From assembly GCF_006351005.1 (NCBI RefSeq), contig NZ_VENP01000010.1, positions 16,321 to 80,320 on the forward strand: a stretch of 64,000 bases of DNA, read 5' to 3'. Within the stretch, counting starts at the first letter, position 1; every line of letters starts with the position of its first letter. Under the pieces are notes generated by a model. It made no database searches. It worked only from the letters and a program-made list of their open reading frames with translations, and was not told where the DNA came from. Origin of the DNA: Miniimonas arenae (GTDB lineage Bacteria; Actinomycetota; Actinomycetes; Actinomycetales; Beutenbergiaceae). Below, piece after piece: positions 25,204 to 34,016 of the stretch. A program made the position numbers and the translations under genes.

Positions 25204-26040
25204 ATGCGTGTCGTCGTTCTCGTCAAGCAGGTGCCCGACATCGTCTCCGACCGCCGGCTCGGCGACGACCACCGCCTCGTGCGCACCGAGCGCGACGCGG
25301 TGCTCAACGAGATCGACGAGGGTGCCCTGGAGACCGCCCTGCGCGCGGGTGACGCCCTGGGGGCGACGGTGGTCGCGGTGACCATGGGTCCGCCGTCGGC
25401 GGCCGGCGTCGTGCGCAAGGCGCTGCAGGTCGGTGCGAGCCTCGGCGTGCACGTGCTGGACGACGCGCTCGCGGGGAGCGACGCCGTCGGGACCGCGCGC
25501 GTCCTGGCCGCGGCCGTCCGCCTGCTGGCGCAGGAGGAGGGCGACGGCGACGGTGGCGTCGGGCTGGTCGTCGCCGGCATGGCCGCCCTGGACGGCCTGT
25601 CCAGCGTGGTCCCCGCGCTCGTCGCCGCCGAGCTCGGCTGGCCGGTCGCGTCGTTCGCGGACTCGGTCGAGATCACGCCGGGCGACGAGAGCCAGGGCGC
25701 CGCGGTGACGGTCTCGCGCGATACCGACGCGGGGGAGGAGACGCTGCGCGCGACGCTGCCGGCCGTCGTCTCGGTGACCGACACGATCGCCTCGCTGCGG
25801 GTGCCGAGCTTCCAGACGATGCTCGCGGCGCGCAAGGCGACGCTGCGGGTGCTCACGGCCGCGGACCTCGGACTCGAGCCCGGCGAGCGTGGCGGCGTCG
25901 GCGCAGCCGGTGCGCGCGCCGTCGTGACGCAGGCCGCACCCCGGCCGCCGCGGCCGGCACCGGAGGTGGTGACGCGCGACGGCGCGGCCGCCCTGGTCGA
26001 CTTCCTCGCCGCGCGCGGGCTGCTGGAGGTGGGCGCGTGA
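25204..26040 (+). CDS. etfB: Electron transfer flavoprotein beta subunit
   Basis: 278 residues. ETF carries electrons from flavin dehydrogenases (for example acyl-CoA dehydrogenases) to the respiratory chain. The start MRVVVLVKQVPD, the stretch LNEIDEGALETALR and the AMP/FAD-domain region VVAGMAALDGLSSVVPALVAAELGWP match the beta-subunit family (usual DGDTAQVGP-type loop replaced by DGLSSVVPA). ATVSVTDTIASLRVPSFQ-like residues (AVVSVTDTIASLRVPSFQ) end the fold. Length is slightly above the usual 250-260. Coupled to etfA by a 4-base overlap. Confidence 0.93.
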   Translation: MRVVVLVKQVPDIVSDRRLGDDHRLVRTERDAVLNEIDEGALETALRAGDALGATVVAVTMGPPSAAGVVRKALQVGASLGVHVLDDALAGSDAVGTARVLAAAVRLLAQEEGDGDGGVGLVVAGMAALDGLSSVVPALVAAELGWPVASFADSVEITPGDESQGAAVTVSRDTDAGEETLRATLPAVVSVTDTIASLRVPSFQTMLAARKATLRVLTAADLGLEPGERGGVGAAGARAVVTQAAPRPPRPAPEVVTRDGAAALVDFLAARGLLEVGA

Positions 26041-26882
26041 GCGCCGTCGTCGCCGCCGCGCACGGCGAGGTGCCCGGCGACCTCGCGCGGCTGGCCGCCC
26101 GGCTCGGCGACGTGCACACCGTGACCCCGGACGGGACGTCCGCCCAGGCCGCCACCGCGATCGTGACGCTCGCGCGCGAGGTGGGCGCCGACGTCGTGCT
26201 GCTGCCCGTCTCGCGCTGGGCGAGCGAGGTCGGGGCGCTCGTGGCGCACGCGCTTCGCGCCGGGATCGTGGCCGACGCGCACACGGCGCGCCGCACCCCG
26301 GACGGGGTGAGCGCGGACAAGCGGGAGCTGGGCGGGACCTGGGACGTCACGTGCGACGTGCGCGGTGCCGCGGTGGTGCTCGCGGCCCCGGTGGCCGACG
26401 ACGGCGAGGTGCCCGACGTCGTCGCGCACGAGGTGGCCGTCCCGGACGCCGCCGCGGTGGGGCGCGACGTGGAGGTCCTCGCGCGCACCGAGCACGAGCG
26501 CGACGGCGTGGCGCTCGCGGACGCGGCGGCGGTGGTGGCCGGCGGTCGCGGCCTCGCCGGCGACCTCGAGCCGGTCCGCGCCCTCGCGGACGCGCTCGGC
26601 GCGGCGGTCGGCGCGACCCGCGACATCGTCGAGGAGGACTGGATCGGGCACGAGGCCATGGTCGGCCAGACCGGCACGATGATCGCGCCGCGGCTCTACA
26701 TCGGGGCCGGCATCTCGGGCGCGCCGCACCACATGCTCGGCATGCGTGCCGCCGAGGTCATCGTGGCCGTCAACACCGACCCCGACGCCCCTCTCATGCA
26801 GACCGCGGACCTCGCGATCGTGGGCGACGCGGGCGAGATACTCACGCGGGCGGCCGAGCTCGTCCGCGCGCGGCGCGGCTGA
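26037..26882 (+). CDS. etfA: Electron transfer flavoprotein alpha subunit
   Basis: 281 residues from GTG 26037. The C-terminal FAD domain is clear: GATRDIVEEDWIGHEAMVGQ, TGTMIAPRLYIGAGISGAPH and NTDPDAPLMQTADLAIVGDA, corresponding to the Arg, GQTG, GISGA and NTDP contacts of the family. The N-terminal domain is shorter than usual (most subunits are about 310-320 residues). Forms a heterodimer with the upstream beta subunit. Confidence 0.92.
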   Translation: MSAVVAAAHGEVPGDLARLAARLGDVHTVTPDGTSAQAATAIVTLAREVGADVVLLPVSRWASEVGALVAHALRAGIVADAHTARRTPDGVSADKRELGGTWDVTCDVRGAAVVLAAPVADDGEVPDVVAHEVAVPDAAAVGRDVEVLARTEHERDGVALADAAAVVAGGRGLAGDLEPVRALADALGAAVGATRDIVEEDWIGHEAMVGQTGTMIAPRLYIGAGISGAPHHMLGMRAAEVIVAVNTDPDAPLMQTADLAIVGDAGEILTRAAELVRARRG

Positions 26883-26895
26883 CCCGGCGGACCGC

Positions 26896-27852
26896 GTGAC
26901 CCGGCGGCGGCCCACGTGGCCCGAGCTGCCCGACGGCGTGCGTCGCCTCGTCGAGGCGCGCCTGGGCCGGCCCGTGGTCGCCTGGGCGAGCCACGACTCG
27001 GGCTACTCGCCCGGACCGGCGCTCACGCTCACCGCGGCCGACGGCGAGCGGCTGTTCGTCAAGGCCGCGGACGGCGCGGTCAACCCCGACGCGCTGCGGT
27101 TCCACCGCCGCGAGGCGGTCATCGCCGGCTCGCTGCCCGCGGCGGTCCCGACGCCGCGGCTGCGCTGGGTCGAGGAGGCGGTGCTCCCGGGGGAGGACGG
27201 TCAGGGTGACGTGCCGTGGGTCGTGCTGGCGTTCGACGTCGTGGACGGCCGCCACCCCCGGGTGCCCTGGGTGCGCGCCGACGTCGACGCCGTCGCGCGC
27301 GTGTTCACGCGCCTCGCGGGCGTGACCGCGCCGGCCGGGCTGCCCGCCCTCGCCGACCGCACGGGCTTCGACGGGTGGCGCGAGCTCGCGGGCGGGACCC
27401 GCGACGCGGCCGGCCTGGCGACCTACGACCCGTGGGTGACCGCGAACCTCGAGCGGCTGGCCGTGCTCGAGGCGGGCTGGCCCGCGGCGGTCGCGGGCGA
27501 GACGCTCCTGCACCACGACGTCCGGGGCGACAACGTGCTCCTCACCCGCGACGGCGAGGCGGTTCTCGTGGACTGGCCGCACGCCGCGCGCGGCGCCGCG
27601 TTCTGCGACCTGCTCGGCTGGCTCCCGGCACTGCGCCTGGAGGGCGGACCCGCGCCCGAGGACGTGCTCGCCGACCACCCGCTCGCGCGCGCCGCGGACC
27701 CCGACGCCGTGACCGCGTTCGGCGTGGCGCTCGCGGGCTACTTCGTGGCCTCCTCGCTCGAGCCGCCCCCGCCCGGGATCCCGCACCTGCGGGCGTTCCA
27801 GCGCGCGCAGGGGCAGGTGTGCGTCGCGTGGCTCGCCGGACGGCTGCGATGA
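26896..27852 (+). CDS. Aminoglycoside-phosphotransferase-fold kinase
   Basis: 318 residues from GTG 26896, 13 bases after etfA. The kinase-like fold is shown by ERLFVKAADG (ATP-binding Lys), LLHHDVRGDNVLLT (catalytic HxDxxxxN) and AVLVDWPHAARG (metal-binding DxP/DW). These residues are all kept, so it should be an active phosphotransferase of the APH/choline-kinase group. The substrate is unknown; nothing nearby indicates antibiotic resistance. Confidence 0.83.
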   Translation: MTRRRPTWPELPDGVRRLVEARLGRPVVAWASHDSGYSPGPALTLTAADGERLFVKAADGAVNPDALRFHRREAVIAGSLPAAVPTPRLRWVEEAVLPGEDGQGDVPWVVLAFDVVDGRHPRVPWVRADVDAVARVFTRLAGVTAPAGLPALADRTGFDGWRELAGGTRDAAGLATYDPWVTANLERLAVLEAGWPAAVAGETLLHHDVRGDNVLLTRDGEAVLVDWPHAARGAAFCDLLGWLPALRLEGGPAPEDVLADHPLARAADPDAVTAFGVALAGYFVASSLEPPPPGIPHLRAFQRAQGQVCVAWLAGRLR

Positions 27853-27895
27853 GCACGCGCTCGACGCGACCCGGACGGTGTGGGAGCGTGGCCCG

Positions 27896-28156
27896 ATGAC
27901 CTCCGCAACCGGCGAGCAGCCCCCGCGGTGGAGCGGTCAGAGCCGCCTCTACCGGATGGCGCGGCGCTTCTTCGGACCCGCGCAGCTCTCGCGGCACGAC
28001 CTGGCCACGCCCGTGACCGACGTCGAGCGCGACCGTGAGCGCCGGCTGCAGTCCACGCTCGAGCGCGTGGAGCGCCCCGACGGCAGCTCCTACGTGGTGC
28101 GGCGCGAGGTGACGAACGACGCGGACACCGGCCCGACCGGCTCGACCTGCCCGTGA
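27896..28156 (+). CDS. Small basic protein of unknown function
   Basis: 86 residues from ATG 27896 (GGGAGCG nine bases upstream); an in-frame GTG at 27878 is possible. Charged, with no membrane segment: GQSRLYRMARRFFGPAQLS then alternating acidic and basic helix DVERDRERRLQSTLERVERP. The stop overlaps the cysteine desulfurase start (GTGA), so the two are co-translated, hinting at a link to sulfur transfer. No family recognised. Confidence 0.65.
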   Translation: MTSATGEQPPRWSGQSRLYRMARRFFGPAQLSRHDLATPVTDVERDRERRLQSTLERVERPDGSSYVVRREVTNDADTGPTGSTCP

Positions 28157-29346
28157 GCGTCTACCTCGACCACGCCGCGACCACGACGGTCCGTCCGGCC
28201 GCGCTGGCCGCCCTCGCCCGCGCTGCCGAGCGGGTGGGCAACCCGAGCTCGTTGCACGGTGCCGGCCGCGCGGCCCGCAGCACCCTCGAGGACGCCCGCG
28301 AGCGGATCGCCGCGGCCCTGGGGGCCGAGCCCGCCGAGGTCGCTCTCACCTCCGGTGGGTGCGAGGCGGACACGCTCGCGGTGGTCGGGGGGTACCTCGC
28401 CGCGCGCGCCGCGGACCCGGCTCGACGGCGGGTGGTCACCTCCGCCGTCGAGCACGCCGCGGTGCGGGGCGCGGGCCGCGCGGTGGCCGAGGTGCACGGC
28501 GGCACGCACGTCGTCGCGCCGGTCGGGCCCGACGGCGTGCTCGACGTCGCCGCGCTCGAGGCGGAGCTCGCGGCGCACGCGCGGGAGACCGCCGTCGTGA
28601 GCGTGATGGTGGCGAACAACGAGACGGGCGCGATCCAGCCGGTCGAGGCGGTCGTCGCCGCGGTCCGCCGGGAAGCGGGGAACGCCGTGCTCGTGCACGC
28701 CGACGCCGTGCAGGCCGTGGGTCACGTGCCGGTCGACTTCGGGGCGAGCGACCTGGACGCCCTCAGCCTCTCGGGGCACAAGCTCGGCGCTCCCGCGGGG
28801 ATCGGCGCGCTCCTGGTCCAGCGCACCACGCCGCTCGCACCGGTGATCCACGGGTCGGGGCAGGAGCGCGGGGTGCGGTCCGGCACGGTCCCGGTGGCGC
28901 TCGCGGCCGCGCTCGCCGTCGCGATCGAGGAGGCGGTGGCCGAGCTCGAGACCGAGGCCGCGCGGCTCGCGGGCCTGCGGGACGAGCTCGAGCGCGGCGT
29001 GCGCGCGAGCGTGCCGGACGTGCGCGTCAACGCCGCCGACGCGCGGCTGCCCGGCTTCCTGCACCTCACCCTCCCGGGCGCCGACGTGGACGCGCTGCTG
29101 TTCGCGCTGGACTCCTGGGGTGTGCAGGCGTCCGCGGGGGCGGCGTGCCACGCGGGGGTGACCCAGCCGAGCGAGGTGATGCTCGCCGTCGGCGACGACG
29201 AGCGGCTAGCGCGCAGCGTGCTGCGCCTCACCCTGGGCTGGACCTCGACCGCCACCGACGTGGAGCGGGCGCTCGCGGTGCTGCCGCGCGCGGTGGAGCG
29301 GGCCCGCGCGGCGGGTGCGGTGGCCGCGCGGTACGCGGCCGGCTGA
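28153..29346 (+). CDS. Cysteine desulfurase, IscS/NifS type
   Basis: 397 residues from GTG 28153. PLP enzyme that takes sulfur from cysteine for tRNA thiolation and Fe-S clusters. Motifs: VYLDHAATTTVRPAAL, HGAGRAAR, EHAAV, VMVANNETGAIQP, HADAVQAVGH, PLP lysine in SGHKLGAPAG (Lys210) and the sulfur-carrying loop SAGAACHAGVTQPSE with Cys332. In actinobacteria this gene usually precedes mnmA; here they lie 5.6 kb apart, with two minus-strand genes and an ABC exporter between. Ends 18 bases before a convergent gene. Confidence 0.93.
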   Translation: MSVYLDHAATTTVRPAALAALARAAERVGNPSSLHGAGRAARSTLEDARERIAAALGAEPAEVALTSGGCEADTLAVVGGYLAARAADPARRRVVTSAVEHAAVRGAGRAVAEVHGGTHVVAPVGPDGVLDVAALEAELAAHARETAVVSVMVANNETGAIQPVEAVVAAVRREAGNAVLVHADAVQAVGHVPVDFGASDLDALSLSGHKLGAPAGIGALLVQRTTPLAPVIHGSGQERGVRSGTVPVALAAALAVAIEEAVAELETEAARLAGLRDELERGVRASVPDVRVNAADARLPGFLHLTLPGADVDALLFALDSWGVQASAGAACHAGVTQPSEVMLAVGDDERLARSVLRLTLGWTSTATDVERALAVLPRAVERARAAGAVAARYAAG

Positions 29347-29364
29347 GGCGCCCTCGTCGGGCGG

Positions 29365-30426
29365 CTACTCCTCGCCCGCCTGCTCCTCGCCGGCCTCCTG
29401 GGCCGGCTCGTGGTGGCGCGAGAGCGCGGGCGTCCAACCCTCGCGCCGCTGCGCGACGCCGCGGGCCGCGGTGGCGAGCACGTCCGCGGCCGACCACGTG
29501 GGCACGACGCCGAGCAGGTCGCGAGCACGCGTCGTGTCGAGCACGGGCTGGCCGGCGAGCGTGTCCAGCCACTCGGGTCGGGCGCGCACGAGGTGCGCCC
29601 ACCAGGCGGCGCGGTGCGTCGTCCGGGCGAGCGAGCGGGAGACCTCCACGAGGCGTGCGGCGCCGATCGCCTCGGCGACCTGCTCGCCGTCGAGCACCTC
29701 GGGGGAGGCGACGTTGAACGCGCCCGGGACCCGGCGCTCGACCGCGGAGACGAGCGCTGCCGCGACGTCGTCCGCGTGCGCGACCTGGAGCCCGAGCCCC
29801 TCGGGCCAGAGCAGCAGCGGCACCTTCTCGCCCAGCCCGACGCGCGGCAGGAACAGGCCCGCGTGCCGGCGCACGAGCTCGGCGCCGGCGGCCTCCTGCA
29901 GCGTGATCGCCGGCCGCAACCGCGTGACGACCACGCGCGGGTGGCGGTTGGAGAACTCGTCGACGAGTCGCTCGAGACCGACCTTGTCCAGGGACAGGGG
30001 CGAGTCGGCGATCCCGGTCGTCGGCCAGGTCTCGTCCCGCGGCTCGTCGCCGAACGAGGCGGCGTAGACGCTCGCGCACGAGGCCACGACGAGGTGTCGC
30101 GCGCGGGTCGCGGCGCGCAGCACGGAGCGGGTGATCGCCACGTTCGCGGCCGTGGCCGCGGTCGCCGAGCGCTCCGCCGACCACGCGAGGTGCACGACGG
30201 CGTCCGCCCCGATGGCGATGTCGGCGAGCGCGCGGGCGCCGGAGGAGTCGGGGCCGGCGACGTCGAGCCAGTGGTGCCGGACCCGGGCGACGCCCCCGAG
30301 GTCGGGCAGGCGCCCGGGACCGCGCCGCGAGACGGCGTCGACGCTGGTCACCGTCTGGCGCTGGGCGATCGCCCGCAGCAGCGCTGTCCCGATGTTGCCC
30401 GTGGCACCTACGACGACGATCCGCAT
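29365..30426 (-). CDS. NAD-dependent epimerase/dehydratase-like (extended SDR), Tyr missing
   Basis: 353 residues. Rossmann start VVVGATGNIGTALLRA, DAVVHLAWSA and SCASVYAAS place it in the extended short-chain dehydrogenase family. Where the catalytic YxxxK is expected the sequence reads SPLSLDKVGLER: the Lys is there but the Tyr position is Leu, so normal SDR redox catalysis is doubtful. The tail (HHEPAQEAGEEQAGEE) is acidic. It lies 30 bases downstream of the DUF4921 gene and is probably co-transcribed with it. Substrate unknown. Confidence 0.8.
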   Translation of the reverse strand: MRIVVVGATGNIGTALLRAIAQRQTVTSVDAVSRRGPGRLPDLGGVARVRHHWLDVAGPDSSGARALADIAIGADAVVHLAWSAERSATAATAANVAITRSVLRAATRARHLVVASCASVYAASFGDEPRDETWPTTGIADSPLSLDKVGLERLVDEFSNRHPRVVVTRLRPAITLQEAAGAELVRRHAGLFLPRVGLGEKVPLLLWPEGLGLQVAHADDVAAALVSAVERRVPGAFNVASPEVLDGEQVAEAIGAARLVEVSRSLARTTHRAAWWAHLVRARPEWLDTLAGQPVLDTTRARDLLGVVPTWSAADVLATAARGVAQRREGWTPALSRHHEPAQEAGEEQAGEE

Positions 30427-30456
30427 GGTCCAAGCCTGGCAGATCCCGGGGGCGGG

Positions 30457-31752
30457 TCAGGCGTAGCGCAGCCGCAGGTCGGCGGCCGTCACCTCGTCGC
30501 CGATCCGCAGGGGGGCGACGGCGCCCTCCTCGCGCAGCGCGAGCAGCTCGGTGACCACGCGTTCGCGGACCGTCCAGGGGTCGATCGTGTTGACGTAGAT
30601 CTTGGTGCCGCCCTCGAAGCCTGCGGGCACGTGGACGCGCCACTTGATCACCGCGCGCCAGGGCATCGGCGCCGCCAGCTCGGGCGGGCGGTGGTGCCAC
30701 TCCTCGTTCGTGGGCACGGCCGGCCCGGTCGCGGCGTGCACGGCGTGCAGCAGGTCGGAGAACCCGCGCATCTCCTGCGGGGTGTGCTCCCACGGCAGCT
30801 GGCGGTCGGAGGTGGAGTAGACCTCGACGCCCGGGTAGCGGTGCCCGACCCCGGCGAGGGCGACGGCGTGGTCGTTCGCGGCGATCACGAGGCGGTCCCC
30901 GCGCGCGAGGTCGACGACCGCGCGCTGGTACAGCAGCGGGTCCTCGCGCAGCATGCCCGCCTCGCGCTGGAGCTGCGGACCGTTGGCGTCGATCGCGACG
31001 AGCTGCTTGTGCAGGTGCTCGAACGAGGCGCCGGCCTCGCGCAGCCAGTTCTGGAACACGGCCACGTACCGCGCCGCGGGCTGGCGCGCGTAGAGATCGG
31101 CGAGCGTGTCGACCGTGAACGCGATGAAGTCGGCGTGCTCGGCCGGCGTAAGCGTGCCCGCCGATGCGAGCTGGTCGGTGTGCGTCGCGCCGTCGACGAC
31201 GTGCCGGCGCGCCACCACGAGGTCGTGCGAGCCGGCGAGGAGGTCGACCGTCGCCTCCAGCAGCGCTGCGGCGTCCCCGGCGGCGGGGGCGACCACGCCC
31301 GCGCTCGTCGCGCGGTGGTGCAGGAGGTCGCGGACGTGGGCCTCGCCCTCGGGCTCGGCCAGGTAGGCCGTGGCCCAGGCGACGGTGTCCGCGCTCGGGA
31401 TGAAGCCGTGGTTGACCCGCCAGGAGGTGGTCGAGACGATCTCGAAGAGGTTGGCGAACCGGCGCACCTGCGCGACGTCGTCGAACAGGTGCGAGGCGAG
31501 GCGGCGCCGGTCGATCCGGGCGCCGTCGGGGGTGCGGACGAGTCGGGACTTCTCGGGCGTGGTCTCGAGGTAGCGGTCGGAGCAGAACGCGCACAGTCGG
31601 CTCGCGGCGCCCGGCTCGAGAGCCTCGTGCGGCACCTGAGCCCGGTCCAGCGGGCGGTGCGAACGCCCCGGCACCGACCAGACCTGTGTCCCCGTCAGGG
31701 GTCCCACCTGCATCACCGTGCCGTCCGCGAGCCGGACCAGGGGATGCGCCAT
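30457..31752 (-). CDS. DUF4921-like protein, GalT/HIT superfamily
   Basis: 431 residues from ATG 31752 (MAHPLVRLADGTV). The CxxC pair in SRLCAFCSDRYLET and the histidine motif FEHLHKQLVAID resemble the zinc site and nucleotidyl-transfer His of galactose-1-phosphate uridylyltransferases, a superfamily to which the actinobacterial DUF4921 proteins belong. The motif is HLHKQ rather than GalT HPHxQ. Substrate is unknown; a nucleotidyl transferase or phosphorylase activity is plausible. Divergent from the ABC exporter genes. Confidence 0.7.
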   Translation of the reverse strand: MAHPLVRLADGTVMQVGPLTGTQVWSVPGRSHRPLDRAQVPHEALEPGAASRLCAFCSDRYLETTPEKSRLVRTPDGARIDRRRLASHLFDDVAQVRRFANLFEIVSTTSWRVNHGFIPSADTVAWATAYLAEPEGEAHVRDLLHHRATSAGVVAPAAGDAAALLEATVDLLAGSHDLVVARRHVVDGATHTDQLASAGTLTPAEHADFIAFTVDTLADLYARQPAARYVAVFQNWLREAGASFEHLHKQLVAIDANGPQLQREAGMLREDPLLYQRAVVDLARGDRLVIAANDHAVALAGVGHRYPGVEVYSTSDRQLPWEHTPQEMRGFSDLLHAVHAATGPAVPTNEEWHHRPPELAAPMPWRAVIKWRVHVPAGFEGGTKIYVNTIDPWTVRERVVTELLALREEGAVAPLRIGDEVTAADLRLRYA

Positions 31753-31902
31753 GCGTCCAGGATTCCAGCGGAACCTGAGAGTTCGCGCCACGCGGCGGGG
31801 GTCCGCGGTCACAACATCGCAACGATTCACGGTTGCCCTCGTCACGAGCGAGCGGGTGCCGTTACCGAACCGTGACCGAACCTGCCGGAGGCGGCTGCCA
31901 GA

Positions 31903-31976
31903 CCGCGACGCGCGCAGGCACGCGGTCACGCGGGCCGGGGGGCGGGCGTCCGGCCGCGACGCGCGGAGGCACCCGG
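31903..31976. repeat. Pair of 23-base direct repeats in a 268-base intergenic gap
   Basis: 31903-31925 and 31954-31976 share CCGCGACGCGCGCAGGCACG with two differences. The gap (31753-32020) lies between divergent genes and ends in the exporter promoter. Confidence 0.6.
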
Positions 31977-31984
31977 GAGTCGGT

Positions 31985-32014
31985 TTCGACGATGTCGGAG
32001 CCGCCGGGTAGCGT
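31985..32014 (+). promoter_or_regulatory. Promoter of the ABC exporter, leaderless
   Basis: TTCGAC (31985-31990), an 18-base spacer and TAGCGT (32009-32014), then six bases to GTG 32021. With this spacing transcription would start at or next to the start codon. Confidence 0.45.
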
Positions 32015-32020
32015 CCGAGC

Positions 32021-32968
32021 GTGCCTCAGACATCCCCCGAACCGGTCATCCGCGCGCGCGGCCTGACGAAGACGTACGGCGCGTTCACGGCGGTCGACGC
32101 GATCGACTTCGACGTCGCGCCCGGTGAGTCCTTCGGCCTGCTGGGGCCGAACGGCGCGGGCAAGTCGACCACGATGCGCATGATCAGCGCCGTGTCGCGG
32201 CGCACCGCGGGGGAGCTCTCGGTGCTGGGTCTGGACCCGGAGACGCACGGGCCGGAGATCCGCTCGCAGCTCGGCGTGGTGCCGCAGGAGGACAACCTCG
32301 ACACCGAGCTCACGGCGCGCGACAACCTCGTGCTCTACGGCCGCTACTTCGGGCTGTCGCGCGCGGTCTGCCGCGAGCGCGCCGAGGAGCTGCTCGCGTT
32401 CGCGCAGCTGCAGGACAAGGCCGGCGCCAAGGCGGACGACCTCTCGGGCGGGATGAAGCGACGCCTCACGATCGCGCGCGGGCTCATGAACACGCCGCAG
32501 ATCTTCATGCTCGACGAGCCGACCACCGGCCTGGACCCGCAGGCCCGCCACGTGCTGTGGGACCGCCTGTTCCGGCTCAAGGAGCAGGGCACCACGCTCG
32601 TGATCACGACCCACTACATGGACGAGGCCGAGCAGCTGTGCGACCGGCTGATCGTCGTGGACAAGGGCTCGATCATGGCCGAGGGCTCGCCGGCGGAGCT
32701 CATCCGGCGCTACTCCTCCCGTGAGGTGCTCGAGGTCCGGTTCGGGTCGGACCGCAACGCGGCCGCCGCCGAGGAGGTCGCCGCGATCGGCCGGCTCGCC
32801 GAGCGGGTCGAGGTGCTGCCGGACCGCCTGCTCGTCTACACGCCCGACGGCGAGGGCGCGCTCGAGCGCGTCGTCGAGCGCGGGCTGCGGCCCACCACGT
32901 CGCTGGTGCGCCGCTCGAGCCTCGAGGACGTGTTCCTGCGACTGACGGGGAGGTCGCTCGTTGACTGA
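32021..32968 (+). CDS. ABC exporter ATP-binding subunit, NodI/DrrA type
   Basis: 315 residues from GTG 32021. Walker A GPNGAGKST, signature LSGGMKRRL, Walker B FMLDEPTTGLD and switch His in TTHYMDEAEQ. The LSGGMKRRLTIARGLMNTP signature and long C-terminal domain (SSLEDVFLRLTGRSL) are typical of NodI- and DrrA-like ABC-2 exporters. Works with the two permeases that follow; cargo unknown (lipid, polysaccharide or drug). Overlaps the next gene by eight bases. Confidence 0.92.
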   Translation: MPQTSPEPVIRARGLTKTYGAFTAVDAIDFDVAPGESFGLLGPNGAGKSTTMRMISAVSRRTAGELSVLGLDPETHGPEIRSQLGVVPQEDNLDTELTARDNLVLYGRYFGLSRAVCRERAEELLAFAQLQDKAGAKADDLSGGMKRRLTIARGLMNTPQIFMLDEPTTGLDPQARHVLWDRLFRLKEQGTTLVITTHYMDEAEQLCDRLIVVDKGSIMAEGSPAELIRRYSSREVLEVRFGSDRNAAAAEEVAAIGRLAERVEVLPDRLLVYTPDGEGALERVVERGLRPTTSLVRRSSLEDVFLRLTGRSLVD

Positions 32969-34016
32969 CGACATCAGGCCGGGAGCAGGCTCGGCGACGG
33001 GAGCCCCGACGACCGGCTCGACCACCGGCTCCCCGACGACGGGCGCCCCGACGACGGGCGGCTCGCCCACGGGCGGCTCGACCACCGACCTCGACGGCGC
33101 CGCGTACGTCGAGCGCGCGAGGATCGACACCACGCGCGCCTCGGACGGCACGCGGCTGCGCGTCAACGCGCTCGGTGTCGACGAGCCCCTGGCCACCCGC
33201 ACCGCCGCCGCCCTCGCCGGGGGCGTCGTCCCGCGGCGTCGCGGCTGGTGGTACGTCACCGAGTCGTTCGTCGTCCAGATGCGCCGCTACGGCGGCACGC
33301 TGCTGGTCGGCGCGATCGGCTCGCCGCTGCTGTACCTGCTCGGTCTCGGGCTCGGCCTCGCGGCGGTCATCGACGCCACGGTGGCCGACGGCGCGAACGG
33401 CCCGGTCGACTACGTGACGTTCGTGGCCCCCGCGCTCCTCGTCACGGCGGGCGTGAGCGTCACGCAGGAGGAGTTCACCTACACCGTGATGGGGGGCTTC
33501 AAGTGGCACAAGACGTTCTTCGCGATCAACGCCTCCCCGGTCTCCCCGCGCCAGCTGCTGGGCGGCATGGTGCTCGCGGTGACCTTCCGGATCCTGCTCG
33601 TCACAGGGGTGTACTACCTGGCCATCGTGCTCTTCGGGGCGGTGGACCGGCCCCTGCTCGGGGCACTCACGGTGCTCACCGGTGCGCTCGCGGCGCTCGC
33701 GTTCGGGCTGCCGCTGCTCGCGTACTCCGCCTCGCTCACCGAGGACAAGGGCCAGTTCGCGCTCGTCCAGCGGTTCATCTTCATGCCGCTGTTCCTCTTC
33801 TCCGGCACGTTCTACCCGCTGACCACCCTGCCGGTGTACCTGCAGTGGATCGGCTGGATCTCGCCCGTGTGGCACGGGGCCGAGTTGGGGCGTGTGCTGT
33901 CCTACGGCGCGCCGACGCCGGGCAGGCTCGTCGTCGTGCACGTCGGTGTGCTGGTGGCGCTCGCCGTCGTGGGCGGCACGATCGCCGGACGCACGTTCAC
34001 GAGGAGGCTGCGGTGA
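32961..34016 (+). CDS. ABC-2 permease with Thr/Gly/Ser-rich N-terminal extension
   Basis: 351 residues from TTG 32961. Residues 1-50 are low-complexity repeats (TTGSTTGSPTTGAPTTGG), encoded by GACGACGGGCGCCCC-like units. Residues about 95-350 hold six hydrophobic segments (GGTLLVGAIGSPLLYLLGLG, VTFVAPALLVTAGV, LLGGMVLAVTFRILLV, ALTVLTGALAALAFGLPLL, FIFMPLFLFSGTFYPL and the last helix). The FLFSGTFYPL motif is typical of NodJ-like ABC-2 permeases. The extension is unusual and would be cytoplasmic. Confidence 0.88.
   Translation: MTDDIRPGAGSATGAPTTGSTTGSPTTGAPTTGGSPTGGSTTDLDGAAYVERARIDTTRASDGTRLRVNALGVDEPLATRTAAALAGGVVPRRRGWWYVTESFVVQMRRYGGTLLVGAIGSPLLYLLGLGLGLAAVIDATVADGANGPVDYVTFVAPALLVTAGVSVTQEEFTYTVMGGFKWHKTFFAINASPVSPRQLLGGMVLAVTFRILLVTGVYYLAIVLFGAVDRPLLGALTVLTGALAALAFGLPLLAYSASLTEDKGQFALVQRFIFMPLFLFSGTFYPLTTLPVYLQWIGWISPVWHGAELGRVLSYGAPTPGRLVVVHVGVLVALAVVGGTIAGRTFTRRLR

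Noticed and set aside
26896..27852. Aminoglycoside resistance gene
   Set aside because: The fold is shared by many metabolic kinases, and the gene sits in a housekeeping setting behind etfBA.
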